From a bacterium (lineage in GTDB: Bacteria; UBA4055), in the NCBI GenBank assembly GCA_029559475.1, contig JAKQBN010000064.1:1-44068 (forward strand): a DNA stretch of 44,068 bases. The letters run 5' to 3'. Shown piece by piece: positions 34,896 to 43,127 of the stretch (position 1 is the stretch's first letter; every line of letters starts with the position of its first letter). Below the pieces are notes generated by a model. It was not told the DNA's origin. It made no database searches and was given only the letters and a program-made list of their open reading frames with translations. The translations under genes and the position numbers were made by a program.

Positions 34896-36755
34896 TTACC
34901 TTAATACGTTGTTTTTTAGAAAAAGCATAGAATCGACAGGTTTCGACATTGTCATTATAAATTCTCTGAACCCAGGATATTTGTCTTTAGGAATCAGCAT
35001 CTCCGGCAGATAAGATTCCCTTGTTATGAAAGCTTTATCTCCGGTTCTTGTAACGGAAATTTTTATATATGCTTCGTCTTTTCCGTTTTTAAATTTCATT
35101 TCTCTGTTTTCCGGACTTATAATATCGTAATCTTTTCCTATGTCTACTACGAATTCATCGACAGTATATGAATTCCCTGATAGGTAAAGATCGTTCTCCC
35201 TGCTTTTTAATGATACGTCAGTCATGCTTCCGCCCGGCAAGGGGAAATAAGAGAAATCTCCCTGAACTGTCAGAGCAGACGGCTTTTTAATTTTATAGCT
35301 GACCGACATGCTTTTGTCATATCGTCCGAAATTGGTAAAAACAGGTCCTTCGAGAAGTTCGGCCGTATTATCGCGGATATACCACTGGAAAAATCTTAAG
35401 GCTCTTTCGCTTTCAGGATATCTTTCAAATTCGCGCATCCAGAAATCGCCTCCGCCTGAAAATTCAGTATCAACGCTGATCAGCAGGTTTTTTCCTTCGA
35501 TTTTATATGTTTGTTTTTTTAAGTGCCAGGGACTTTTCTCTGCTTTATTAATGAACGGTTTTATAGCCGAGGGAGTAATGACGAGATCGTTGGTAGTGCT
35601 TCTAAAGCCTGCATATTTCATTCTTTCGCCGGGTTCAAGTATTTTTCCGTTAGCGAAAACAGCGAGATCTTCAATAGCGTCAAAGAGAACTATTTCGTCG
35701 AGTTTATTTTTTATAAGTTTGAAGTCATTACTCAAAAGAAGCGCTGGTTCGCAGTTCTTAACCCCGGACGCTTCGGCAAGAGCTATGAACAGAGCCGTCA
35801 GATCTCTTGACGAGCCGAACTTTCTAGTAATGGTTTCGGAAAGCTTCTCCGGAGTAAAACCGATCTGGGAAGTATATGAAGTCTTCTCCTGATAATTTTT
35901 TGCAAGATGATCATAGACAGCATCTATCTTTTCCGCATCGGTCTTCAGGTCTTTTGTGATCTCTTTTGCAAGCTGAGTTACTTCAGGTGTTTTTTCAAAA
36001 TCATAAATGTTTTTGAACATTTTTTCATTGAATTCTTTCCAGTCTTTATAGAATGAGAAAAGTACCGGTTTACCTGAATACAGGTATGACGGAGAAGACG
36101 GTTCTTCTTTTATAAGAGGGCTGTTCTTTATTTTCCATCTGAGTCTATTTCTCGAGTCTTCTTTTTTCGTGAAGTTAATCGACGGATGCGCGTCGTATTT
36201 TATTGTCAGGTTTTTTGGATAATTGATGTATAGTGCTTTTTCGAGATACGGATTGCTTTCCTGGAAATGTTCTACTCCGTTAGGCGGCAGCTTTCTGGTA
36301 TTTTTTATCCTGTACTCAAGCACAATATAATATCCCGGCTCCACCTGAGGAAAATTAATGATTTTCTTTCTGTTATGAATGTATTCGGGCGACCATACGG
36401 CGTAATCGGTGTTAAGGTCATAGACCTGATTCTCAGGTACCGGGATCTTCACTTTTTCAGGCGACAGCGAATAATAATCGATAAGTTCCACGGTCTCGTA
36501 ATCAGGATTATATTCGATCTCAACGTCAGAATATCTTATCTTGCCTGAATAATCAAGGATCTTCTTAAGGTAAAACACTTTATGTTCATAGCTGTAATCG
36601 TCATTAATGTCGTAAGTGACTTCGGTATAAATGTTAAGGGCTGTCGCGTTCGGATAAGAAGCTTCCGGATCGAGCGAATCAATCATCTTCTGCACGTCGT
36701 AAGCTCTGAGTACAGATATTATTATCAGGGCTGAAGCTATTATATATTTTCTCAT
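34896..36755 (-). CDS. Exported DUF3857/transglutaminase-like protein with degenerate catalytic triad
   Basis: The 619-aa protein has a signal peptide (about 1-18), a DUF3857 domain (about 30-230) and a transglutaminase-like region (about 255-380). Compared with its neighbour, the catalytic positions are changed: FGSSRDLTALFIAL has S316 where Cys is expected, LFDAI has D359 where His is expected, and LEP has E374 in place of Asp. It is therefore probably inactive as a transglutaminase or protease. Its ATG overlaps the stop of the upstream paralogue by 4 bp, so the two are translationally coupled. A periplasmic or outer-membrane location is inferred. Confidence 0.85.
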   Translation of the reverse strand: MRKYIIASALIIISVLRAYDVQKMIDSLDPEASYPNATALNIYTEVTYDINDDYSYEHKVFYLKKILDYSGKIRYSDVEIEYNPDYETVELIDYYSLSPEKVKIPVPENQVYDLNTDYAVWSPEYIHNRKKIINFPQVEPGYYIVLEYRIKNTRKLPPNGVEHFQESNPYLEKALYINYPKNLTIKYDAHPSINFTKKEDSRNRLRWKIKNSPLIKEEPSSPSYLYSGKPVLFSFYKDWKEFNEKMFKNIYDFEKTPEVTQLAKEITKDLKTDAEKIDAVYDHLAKNYQEKTSYTSQIGFTPEKLSETITRKFGSSRDLTALFIALAEASGVKNCEPALLLSNDFKLIKNKLDEIVLFDAIEDLAVFANGKILEPGERMKYAGFRSTTNDLVITPSAIKPFINKAEKSPWHLKKQTYKIEGKNLLISVDTEFSGGGDFWMREFERYPESERALRFFQWYIRDNTAELLEGPVFTNFGRYDKSMSVSYKIKKPSALTVQGDFSYFPLPGGSMTDVSLKSRENDLYLSGNSYTVDEFVVDIGKDYDIISPENREMKFKNGKDEAYIKISVTRTGDKAFITRESYLPEMLIPKDKYPGFREFIMTMSKPVDSMLFLKNNVLR

Positions 36756-38689
36756 TTTATATCTCCGTCTATTCTGATCATATAAAGGTTTCCGTAGCTG
36801 TCAAGTTCCGAAAGTGCCGATTTAATATCGCGGTAGTCTTCTTTTTTGTAATGTATCTGATCGTTCTCGAAATGATAGTTTATGAAAACCGTATTGCCTT
36901 CGGTTTTCTTATTGAGAGTCGTTTTATAGCCTTTATAGTCAAATGTTCTGATATCGGGAAAGCTGATAGAGCCCGGATCAGATCCGAAGTTGATCTTTAA
37001 ATTAGTGTCGAGGCTGTATTTTCCGCCGGTCTGATAATCGAACTTTCTTTCAGGAAGGCTGAAAGCGTTCATTATGCTTCTATACAGGAAATGCATACCT
37101 AGTTTTGAAGCGTCGAACGGGATAAAAGTATAATTTCCTGTTTTAGATACATAGTCCGATATTTTTAGATCAGCTTCAATGATAATGTCTTTTGAAGTGT
37201 CGGAAGGTTGAGTATAGGAGAATTGTCCGATCTCAATGTCCGGGCTTATTTTTGAAAGATTAGAGATTATAGTGCTTTTAATTTCATGTTCGGTTTTATG
37301 CGAGAACATGCTTCTGAATATTGTATCGGCCATTCCTTTAAGAACATAGCTGACTTTGCCTTCAGCGTCATTGCCGTTTATCTTCAAGTCGATGTTTAAT
37401 GTCGAGTTGTTCTTTTCGGGTGGCGAAACAGGAGTCGTTCTTAAGATGTCACCCTTCTCGCTGGCTACGATATAGCTATTATCCTCTTCGTATTTAGGCA
37501 GAAAATCCTTAGTTGTCTCTGCGGTCGGGTCGAATATGAACTCGGGTTCGCCTTTGTCATCATAAGATACTGTTATCGCGTGATTGAACCAGAGAACAGG
37601 TGCTTCCGGGTTGTGCCTACCGCCTGAAAGTATCAGTATAACATCAGATCCTACTCCTGCAAGTCTGAGCATAGCCGTGAGTAAAGCCGCTTTATCCCTG
37701 CAGACACCGCCTCTCGTATCGAAAGTGAAAGAAACATCATGAGGCTCGAATCCCGGTCTTTCTTTTTCCATATCCACGCCGAGATATCTGATATTCTGCG
37801 CCACCCAGTAGAAAAGCCTCGACGCTTTTTCCTGTCTGGTTTCTGCGCCTTCAATTACTTCAGTTACTTTCTGCTTCATAGCTTCATTAGGCATCATATG
37901 CGGAGCGACGATACCGTAATACCATCTTGATATTTCTTCCCAGTTCCTGACAGTAGTTATTCGAACGTGATGCAATATAAAATTGCTGTCTTCGGAACCG
38001 CTTTCCCAAACCAGTTTCTGCACATTTTTATTATTCCATGAATATACTGTTCGACCGTCTTTGTCTTTCTGAACGAAATCATACTTGATATCTTTTATAT
38101 TCAACTCATGGATATAAAGTTTTATCTTAGAAGGCGCGTCTATTTCGAAATAATCGTTGACTAATGATGTGTAGGACTCAAAGTTGTATGAACTGAAGAA
38201 ATTGTTGTCCATTACGATCTTTTTTGATGCAGTTCTCGATCTTTCGTATATAATGTCGCCCGTATCAATACCGGGTATCTCTCCCGTATAATATTTGGAG
38301 TCATTTGAATAAATATTACTCCATCCCGGAGCGTCCTGCTTTTTCAACAGGACTTTCGGATCGAAACTGATGATCTTTCCGTCTGATTTTATCAGTTTAA
38401 TTTCATCCACGATAAGCGAATCGTAATTCAGATCCTCGCTGAAGAATACCTGACCGCCTCCTTCTTTTCCCTGATCTGTAAGTATCTTGCGGTAGCTTTC
38501 ATTGATTGTTTCAGTGAAACACTTGTCGTCGAGCTTAATAATGATGTTGCTGAGAAAGACCTCGTTGCTGTTCGGAAAATCTTTCGGTGTTGTGTTTTTT
38601 AAAAGCTCAACGGCTTTATCGAACGGAATGTACTCTCCGTAGGCGGTGAGCATCGCGCACATAATTGTGAAGATCAGAATCTTTTTCAT
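36752..38689 (-). CDS. Exported DUF3857/transglutaminase-like protein with intact triad
   Basis: The 645-aa protein is read from the ATG at 38689, which has GGAG 7 nt upstream and opens a signal peptide (MKKILIFTIMCAMLTAYG); an in-frame ATG eight codons earlier lacks such a site. A DUF3857 domain (about 40-240) precedes a transglutaminase-like domain with the complete triad: C330 in GGVCRDKAALLTAML, H370 in WFNHAI, D387 in FDPT. A C-terminal beta-rich domain follows. Substrates are unknown; family members are thought to cleave or cross-link peptides in the envelope. The downstream coupled paralogue lacks the triad, suggesting an active/inactive pair. Confidence 0.88.
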   Translation of the reverse strand: MKKILIFTIMCAMLTAYGEYIPFDKAVELLKNTTPKDFPNSNEVFLSNIIIKLDDKCFTETINESYRKILTDQGKEGGGQVFFSEDLNYDSLIVDEIKLIKSDGKIISFDPKVLLKKQDAPGWSNIYSNDSKYYTGEIPGIDTGDIIYERSRTASKKIVMDNNFFSSYNFESYTSLVNDYFEIDAPSKIKLYIHELNIKDIKYDFVQKDKDGRTVYSWNNKNVQKLVWESGSEDSNFILHHVRITTVRNWEEISRWYYGIVAPHMMPNEAMKQKVTEVIEGAETRQEKASRLFYWVAQNIRYLGVDMEKERPGFEPHDVSFTFDTRGGVCRDKAALLTAMLRLAGVGSDVILILSGGRHNPEAPVLWFNHAITVSYDDKGEPEFIFDPTAETTKDFLPKYEEDNSYIVASEKGDILRTTPVSPPEKNNSTLNIDLKINGNDAEGKVSYVLKGMADTIFRSMFSHKTEHEIKSTIISNLSKISPDIEIGQFSYTQPSDTSKDIIIEADLKISDYVSKTGNYTFIPFDASKLGMHFLYRSIMNAFSLPERKFDYQTGGKYSLDTNLKINFGSDPGSISFPDIRTFDYKGYKTTLNKKTEGNTVFINYHFENDQIHYKKEDYRDIKSALSELDSYGNLYMIRIDGDIK

Positions 38690-38754
38690 TGAAAATCTCC
38701 AATTTAAGATCATTTTTGATGAATAAAATATATAAGGATAAAGAACAACTCAAA

Positions 38755-38780
38755 GAATTTCTGACGAACGGTCGAAATTC
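38755..38780 (-). terminator. Hairpin between umuC and the transglutaminase-like genes, possible weak terminator
   Basis: GAATTTC (38755-38761) and GAAATTC (38774-38780) pair over 7 bp, with an inner GAC/GTC extension and one bulged base. On the minus strand it is followed by TTTGAGTTGTTCTTT, which is not a clean T-tract. It lies 16 bp after the umuC stop and could partly separate umuDC from the downstream genes. Confidence 0.35.
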
Positions 38781-38795
38781 GGGGATGAAATGTAT

Positions 38796-40058
38796 TCATA
38801 TTTTTATCTTTAATATTTCATTCCAGTCTGTAGTGTAATGCGGAGAAACGAACTCGCGCCTCATCGACCATTTCTTTTTAACTCCCGCGCTGGCGATAAA
38901 TATCGAGTTATCCCCCCATTTTCTGTTGACCGAATCCAGAACCTTATCAACTTGAGGATCGGATATTTCAGGAGTGAAAAGATTGTACTGAAAAGAGCCT
39001 GCCGGAACGATCCCGTCAAGAAGCACTCCCGCTTTTTTGTATTTGAAGCCTTTCCTGTAAATGCGTTCGAGGACTTTAAGAGCATACCCGGTAAGTTCAA
39101 GTGTTGAAGAAGTTGGATAAGGGAGTTTATAAGTCATGCTTCCGTTATACTGAGGTTCATCTTCTTTGAATCTGTCTGTCAGGATAAATACCGTAAGGGC
39201 TGAGGCCAGTGAACGCTGACTGCGGAGCTTGTATGAAGCTGTCGAAATATAAGTTGTGACAGCCTGATCAAGACCGTTCAGGTCGCTGATCTTTTCTCCG
39301 AAAGATCTTGAGCTTACGATACTCTGTTTTGGTTCTGTAACCGAATCTAGATCGATGCAGGGCTGTCCTCTAAGCTCCCAGACTGTTCTAAGGCCGGTCA
39401 CACCGCCGAGATTGGCTTTGATCCATCCGTCAGGCATGTTCTTCAGGTCTTTCGCAGTTTTTATATTTTTTCTCGTCAGCTTGATCGTATTCTGCCTGCC
39501 GATGCCCCAGACATCCTCGACCGGCACTTTCTCAAGGAACGTATCAATATCATTAACCGTGTTCAGGTCCAGAACTCCCTCATAAACAGGATTTTTTTTT
39601 GCAATATGGTTCGCCAGCTTGGCAAGGGTCTTGGTTCCGGCTATTCCGACTGATACCGGCACACCGGTATCTTTCATGACTTTAGTACGAATGGTCTTTG
39701 AATACTCCGTTCTGTCAATATCCATGCCTGTCAGGTCAAGGAAAGCCTCATCGATCGAATATATCTCAACACCGGGTGAAAATTCCGACAGAATACTCAT
39801 AACTCTGTGGCTGATATCTCCATAAAGCGAATAATTTGAAGAGAAAACGGAAAGTTTTTCAAGAATGCTTTTTTCGATCTTGAAATATGGGCTTCCGCGC
39901 TTAACGCCGAGGTCTTTTGCCTCTTTTGTCAAAGCAACAACGCAGCCGTCATTGTTAGAAAGTATAACGACAGGCTTATTCTTCAGATCCGGCCTGAAGA
40001 TCCTCTCGCATGAAGCGTAAAAGCTGTTGCAGTCTATGAGCGCGTATATTTTATTCAT
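38796..40058 (-). CDS. umuC: Y-family DNA polymerase V catalytic subunit UmuC
   Basis: The 420-aa length is typical. The N-terminus YALIDCNSFYASCERIF contains the first catalytic Asp and the CNSFYASCER signature of UmuC; SIDEAFLDLTG supplies the second acidic pair. VEDVWGIGRQNTIKL is the helix-hairpin-helix region, and a little-finger domain and UmuC-specific C-terminal tail follow. It copies damaged templates together with processed UmuD. It starts 3 bp after the umuD stop. Confidence 0.96.
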   Translation of the reverse strand: MNKIYALIDCNSFYASCERIFRPDLKNKPVVILSNNDGCVVALTKEAKDLGVKRGSPYFKIEKSILEKLSVFSSNYSLYGDISHRVMSILSEFSPGVEIYSIDEAFLDLTGMDIDRTEYSKTIRTKVMKDTGVPVSVGIAGTKTLAKLANHIAKKNPVYEGVLDLNTVNDIDTFLEKVPVEDVWGIGRQNTIKLTRKNIKTAKDLKNMPDGWIKANLGGVTGLRTVWELRGQPCIDLDSVTEPKQSIVSSRSFGEKISDLNGLDQAVTTYISTASYKLRSQRSLASALTVFILTDRFKEDEPQYNGSMTYKLPYPTSSTLELTGYALKVLERIYRKGFKYKKAGVLLDGIVPAGSFQYNLFTPEISDPQVDKVLDSVNRKWGDNSIFIASAGVKKKWSMRREFVSPHYTTDWNEILKIKI

Positions 40059-40061
40059 ATT

Positions 40062-40502
40062 TTAAAGCTTGTGTATTACGTTGGTGGCGACGCCCCAGAT
40101 CTCGAAATCAGTGCCGTCTTTTATTTCTATCGGCTTATAATTAGGATTTTCGGCTATCAGCTTTATTTTTCCGCTTATCCACGACAGCCTCTTAACTGTA
40201 AAATCACCGTTCACAACAGCCACGACGATCTTTCCGTTCTGAGCCTCAAGTGATCTGTCAACTACCAGAATGTCACCGGAATGAATTCCTGCGCCTATCA
40301 TGGAGTCGCCCTGGATCTCCACGAAAAAAGTTGCTGAAGGGTTTTTTATGAGATGTTCGTTCAGGTCCAGCGATTTTTCGAGATAATCTGTCGCAGGTGA
40401 CGGGAATCCCGCCGAAAGTTTTTCAGTATAAAAAGGCAGTTCGATCTTTTTATCGGTGTTTACAGAGAATATCTTAGATATGTTTCCAGTCTTTTTTACC
40501 AT
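40062..40502 (-). CDS. umuD: UmuD, LexA-like self-cleaving subunit of DNA polymerase V
   Basis: The 146-aa S24-family protein has no helix-turn-helix, so it is UmuD and not LexA. The cleavage site is A31-G32 in LSAGFPSPATDY (E. coli uses Cys-Gly). The catalytic dyad is S67 in QGDSM and K104 in TVKRL; the spacing of 37 residues equals that in E. coli UmuD. RecA-stimulated self-cleavage would activate it. It is divergent from yggS over 110 bp; no clear LexA box (CTGT-N8-ACAG or GAAC-N4-GTTC) is visible there, and the ATG lacks a strong ribosome site. Confidence 0.94.
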   Translation of the reverse strand: MVKKTGNISKIFSVNTDKKIELPFYTEKLSAGFPSPATDYLEKSLDLNEHLIKNPSATFFVEIQGDSMIGAGIHSGDILVVDRSLEAQNGKIVVAVVNGDFTVKRLSWISGKIKLIAENPNYKPIEIKDGTDFEIWGVATNVIHKL

Positions 40503-40612
40503 AACTTAAATATAACTAAAAAATTAACCGGGATGAAATTATTTATAATGAATTTAATTGCCATATCATAAAACTGTATTTATATTTGAAATTAATAAAG
40601 TTAAGGCTGAAA

Positions 40613-41311
40613 ATGGTCAGAGCGAATCTTGAAGCGGTACGGAGCCGGATAGAAAAGGCCTGCAGAAGGGCGGGGAAGAATTCAAAAGACATCTTTCTAA
40701 TATCTGTATGCAAGACTTTTCCGGTATCAGCCAATCTCGATGCGATGAATGCGGGGCAGTACGAATTCGGAGAAAATAAGCTTCAGGAACTTATCAGAAA
40801 AAGATCCTATCTGTATCTGAGCGGCGACAGAAAATCACGATGGCACATGATAGGGCATCTTCAGACGAACAAAGCCAAACAGGCTGTTGTGAACGCAGAT
40901 CTGTTTCACTGCCTGGACAGCACAAAGCTTGCTGAGAAACTGAACGAAGCGTGCGTACAGCTAAACAAGACCTTCGATGTTCTTATCCAGATCAATTCCA
41001 GCGGCGAAGAAACAAAATCCGGTATAAAGCCCGGTGAGCTCAATTTATTCCTTAAAGAACTCAGACAGTTCAAGCAGCTCAGGATACTCGGACTGATGTC
41101 GATCGGTACGTTTCACGAAAACCCGGAGGATTCCAGAGAGGAATTCAAATTCATGAAAGAACTTTTCGATCTTGCGAAAAAACATAACGGGTATAATATT
41201 GATATTAAATACCTTTCTATGGGAATGAGCGGCGATTTTGAGGTTGCCATCGAAGAGGGCGCTAATATTATCAGGGTCGGCACGGCTATTTTCGGGATCA
41301 GAGATAAATGA
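40613..41311 (+). CDS. yggS: YggS/PLPBP family pyridoxal-phosphate homeostasis protein
   Basis: The 232-aa protein is read from the ATG at 40613, preceded by AAGG with 6 nt spacing; the frame extends to a TTG at 40586 without a ribosome site. Motifs are ISVCKTFP with the PLP-binding Lys, FGENKLQEL, WHMIGHLQTNKA, LGLMSIGTF, YLSMGMSGDFEVAI and IRVGTAIFG. It binds PLP in a single TIM-barrel domain and buffers vitamin B6 rather than acting as an enzyme. It heads the yggS-yggT-divIVA cluster; the next gene overlaps by 4 bp. Confidence 0.94.
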   Translation: MVRANLEAVRSRIEKACRRAGKNSKDIFLISVCKTFPVSANLDAMNAGQYEFGENKLQELIRKRSYLYLSGDRKSRWHMIGHLQTNKAKQAVVNADLFHCLDSTKLAEKLNEACVQLNKTFDVLIQINSSGEETKSGIKPGELNLFLKELRQFKQLRILGLMSIGTFHENPEDSREEFKFMKELFDLAKKHNGYNIDIKYLSMGMSGDFEVAIEEGANIIRVGTAIFGIRDK

Positions 41312-41838
41312 TCCAGCTTTTTTTTGACCTTCTTGCCATTTGTATCGTAGCAAGGATACTTCTTTCCCTGACCGGACACAATTTCGGCCGAATTTATCAG
41401 TTCGTATTTACTTTATCGGAAATGATCCTCGGTCCTTTAAGAAAGATACTTCCCAAAACTTCTGTCGACTGGTCTCCTTTCGCGGCGCTGATAATCCTCG
41501 AGATGCTTGGCAAACTTATAAATCCGCTTGTATTCTTCATTGTCAACGGGCAGTACGGCAGGATACTTCCGCTGTTTTACGGAGTATTCCTTTCGATGCT
41601 CTCATCGATTGCCGTAATTCTGATAATAATTTTTATCGTCAAGATAGTGAACGACGTCGTTAAGGGAGATAATTATACGCTTACAAGGGTTCTTGACGCT
41701 ATGACCGAACCGATGATAGTCAGGGTAAAAACAAAGCTTTCTTTCAGGCACAGAAGATTCGCTGTGTGGATAATACTGGCTCTTCTTATTGCAACAGAAG
41801 TTTTTCTAAAATACGAAATGAACAGAATGGACTTATAA
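41308..41838 (+). CDS. yggT: YggT family integral membrane protein
   Basis: The 176-aa protein has two YggT repeats, each with paired hydrophobic helices; the first carries the family motif LGPLRKILPKTSVDWSPFAALIIL (split here as GPLRKILP and DWSPFAAL, about 47-64), the second the related LTRVLDAMTEPMIVRVK. About four to five transmembrane helices are expected. The function is unknown; it is commonly placed next to yggS and cell-division genes. The start overlaps the yggS stop (ATGA), and divIVA follows after 17 bp. Confidence 0.85.
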   Translation: MIQLFFDLLAICIVARILLSLTGHNFGRIYQFVFTLSEMILGPLRKILPKTSVDWSPFAALIILEMLGKLINPLVFFIVNGQYGRILPLFYGVFLSMLSSIAVILIIIFIVKIVNDVVKGDNYTLTRVLDAMTEPMIVRVKTKLSFRHRRFAVWIILALLIATEVFLKYEMNRMDL

Positions 41839-41855
41839 AAGACGGGAGTTTGTAA

Positions 41856-42326
41856 ATGGCTTTAACGAAGGATGAAATAGTAACTAAGAAATTTGCGAAA
41901 TCTATGAAGGGATACGACAGAGCGGAAGTCGAAGTGTATCTTGAATGGATAGGAGAGGAAGTTGAAAAACTTATTAATGAAAATAACGATCTGAAAATAA
42001 AATTCTTAGATATGAATAAAGATTTCGATAATTTTGTTAAAGAAAAGGAAGCGTTCGGTTCAGAGCAGGCTAAAGCAAAATCGGATATAGAAAAGATCAA
42101 AAGAGAGACCGCAAGATACTGCGAACAGTCCAAGCTCGATGCCAGGCTGAGCGCCCAGAACGCGGTGAAAGAATCGTATAAAAAAGCCAAAGATCTAAAA
42201 AAAGACATCGAAAAGCTGCTGGAGATAAAAAACTCGTTCATCAGGCGTTATCAGTCTTATATGAAAGATCAGCTCGAAAGCCTGAAAGCTTTCCAGAAAG
42301 AAAATTATCCCATTGAAAAGAAATAG
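41856..42326 (+). CDS. divIVA: DivIVA-domain coiled-coil protein
   Basis: In this 156-aa protein the N-terminal 60 residues fit the DivIVA lipid-binding domain: a KDEIVTKKFAKSMKGYDRAEVEVYLEWI segment in which GYDRAEVEVYL matches the GYDxxEVDxFL consensus. The rest is a Lys/Glu-rich coiled coil (about 30-150). GGAG lies 7 nt before the ATG. DivIVA proteins mark curved membrane and organise division or polar growth, best known from Gram-positive bacteria; context with yggS and yggT is classical. Its precise task in this diderm is unknown. Confidence 0.82.
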   Translation: MALTKDEIVTKKFAKSMKGYDRAEVEVYLEWIGEEVEKLINENNDLKIKFLDMNKDFDNFVKEKEAFGSEQAKAKSDIEKIKRETARYCEQSKLDARLSAQNAVKESYKKAKDLKKDIEKLLEIKNSFIRRYQSYMKDQLESLKAFQKENYPIEKK

Positions 42327-42337
42327 GGGAGAGATCT

Positions 42338-42862
42338 GTGAAGGCTGTATTTTATCAGGATGCGCTTGAATACATGATAAAGAAGGATGATAAGCACATC
42401 TACATTCCACTTGATCAATACAAGAACAATATTGAGATTTTAAAAGACATGGTAAGTTCGCTAAAAAAAAGCGGAGTTAAAGAGATATTTATAATAGACG
42501 AGTGCGAAGTCTTCGATCCAGAAGTTAAAGAAGAATATTTCATAATAACCGATCACATAAACGCCACCGGCAATAATCCTCTCATAGGCCAGAATGACGA
42601 TAGTGCGGGAGTAAGATTTCCCGACATGACATTTCCGTATTCGGAGAAGCTTTCAGAAGAGATCAAAAAACTTTTTATAGATAAAAAGATCAAATTCAGA
42701 AACACCATTCTATACGGTTCAAAAAAGAATCCCACCAAAGCTGACATAAAAAAACTCATCAGCCTCAATTGTGTTGTCATAAATCTCAACATCATGTGGC
42801 TGGACATTCTGGCTAGACATGCAGGATTAGAAGTCAGCGCGGTAGTAATAAAAAAGAAATAG
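42338..42862 (+). CDS. Shortened purine-nucleoside-phosphorylase-like protein, probably non-catalytic
   Basis: The 174-aa protein starts with GTG behind GGGGAGA. The middle keeps strong PNP similarity: GVKEIFIID, then ITDHINATGNNPLIG, RFPDMTFPYSEKL and near the end DILARHAGLEVSAV. Full PNPs have about 270 residues; here the N-terminal phosphate-binding part is missing. Judged by eye against the PNP consensus, the base- and sugar-binding positions are lost: TNAAGG is DECEV, the FETPAE Glu becomes Pro in KKNPTKAD, VGMSTV becomes INLNIM, and the SxITN Asn is absent because the protein ends in VVIKKK. It follows divIVA by 11 bp. The gene is intact, so it is read as a functional pseudoenzyme rather than a decaying gene. 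Confidence 0.75.
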   Translation: MKAVFYQDALEYMIKKDDKHIYIPLDQYKNNIEILKDMVSSLKKSGVKEIFIIDECEVFDPEVKEEYFIITDHINATGNNPLIGQNDDSAGVRFPDMTFPYSEKLSEEIKKLFIDKKIKFRNTILYGSKKNPTKADIKKLISLNCVVINLNIMWLDILARHAGLEVSAVVIKKK

Positions 42863-42863
42863 T

Positions 42864-43127
42864 TTATTTACGGATCATTTTAAGCGTGGCAGTTTTCCAG
42901 TCATCTGTGTCTTTGATGTAGGGCATTATAAGCTCGAGATATTTTTTTCTTGTGCTGTCGCAGTGCAATCTGTTAAAACCGTTCTTCGATAAAAATTTAT
43001 ATACCAAGCCGGCAGGCACATTTATCAATTCAGGGAATGATGCGTACTCGATCATCCTTCTGATCAGGAAATCATCCGAGAGGTTTTCTTTCCCATCCCA
43101 AAGGTATTTATCTGGAATTTTTAGCAT
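42864..43127 (-). CDS. Small protein coupled to an AbiEii-like gene, possible antitoxin or accessory partner
   Basis: This is an 87-aa protein read from the ATG at 43127 (MLKIPDKYLWDG), which overlaps the end of the upstream gene by 20 bp; earlier starts in this frame (ATG at 43175, TTG at 43184) overlap more. It is helical, with FPELINVPAGLVYKFL and RKKYLELIMPYI, reminiscent of small partner proteins found beside AbiEii nucleotidyltransferases, but I cannot name a family with certainty. No Shine-Dalgarno site is seen, consistent with translational coupling. It ends 1 bp from the convergent PNP-like gene. Confidence 0.65.
   Translation of the reverse strand: MLKIPDKYLWDGKENLSDDFLIRRMIEYASFPELINVPAGLVYKFLSKNGFNRLHCDSTRKKYLELIMPYIKDTDDWKTATLKMIRK

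Noticed and set aside
38719-38838. Plus-strand 39-codon frame starting MNKIYKDKEQLKEFL
   Set aside because: It runs antisense into the end of umuC, lacks a ribosome site and shows no similarity to anything known.
40503-40612. Possible LexA box in the umuD-yggS divergent gap (CTGTATTTATATTTGA)
   Set aside because: Only one half-site (CTGT) is present; the second half does not match ACAG, and no GAAC-N4-GTTC form occurs.
42338-42862. Annotation of the PNP-like gene as an active purine nucleoside phosphorylase
   Set aside because: The protein is about 100 residues too short and lacks the catalytic and purine-binding residues.
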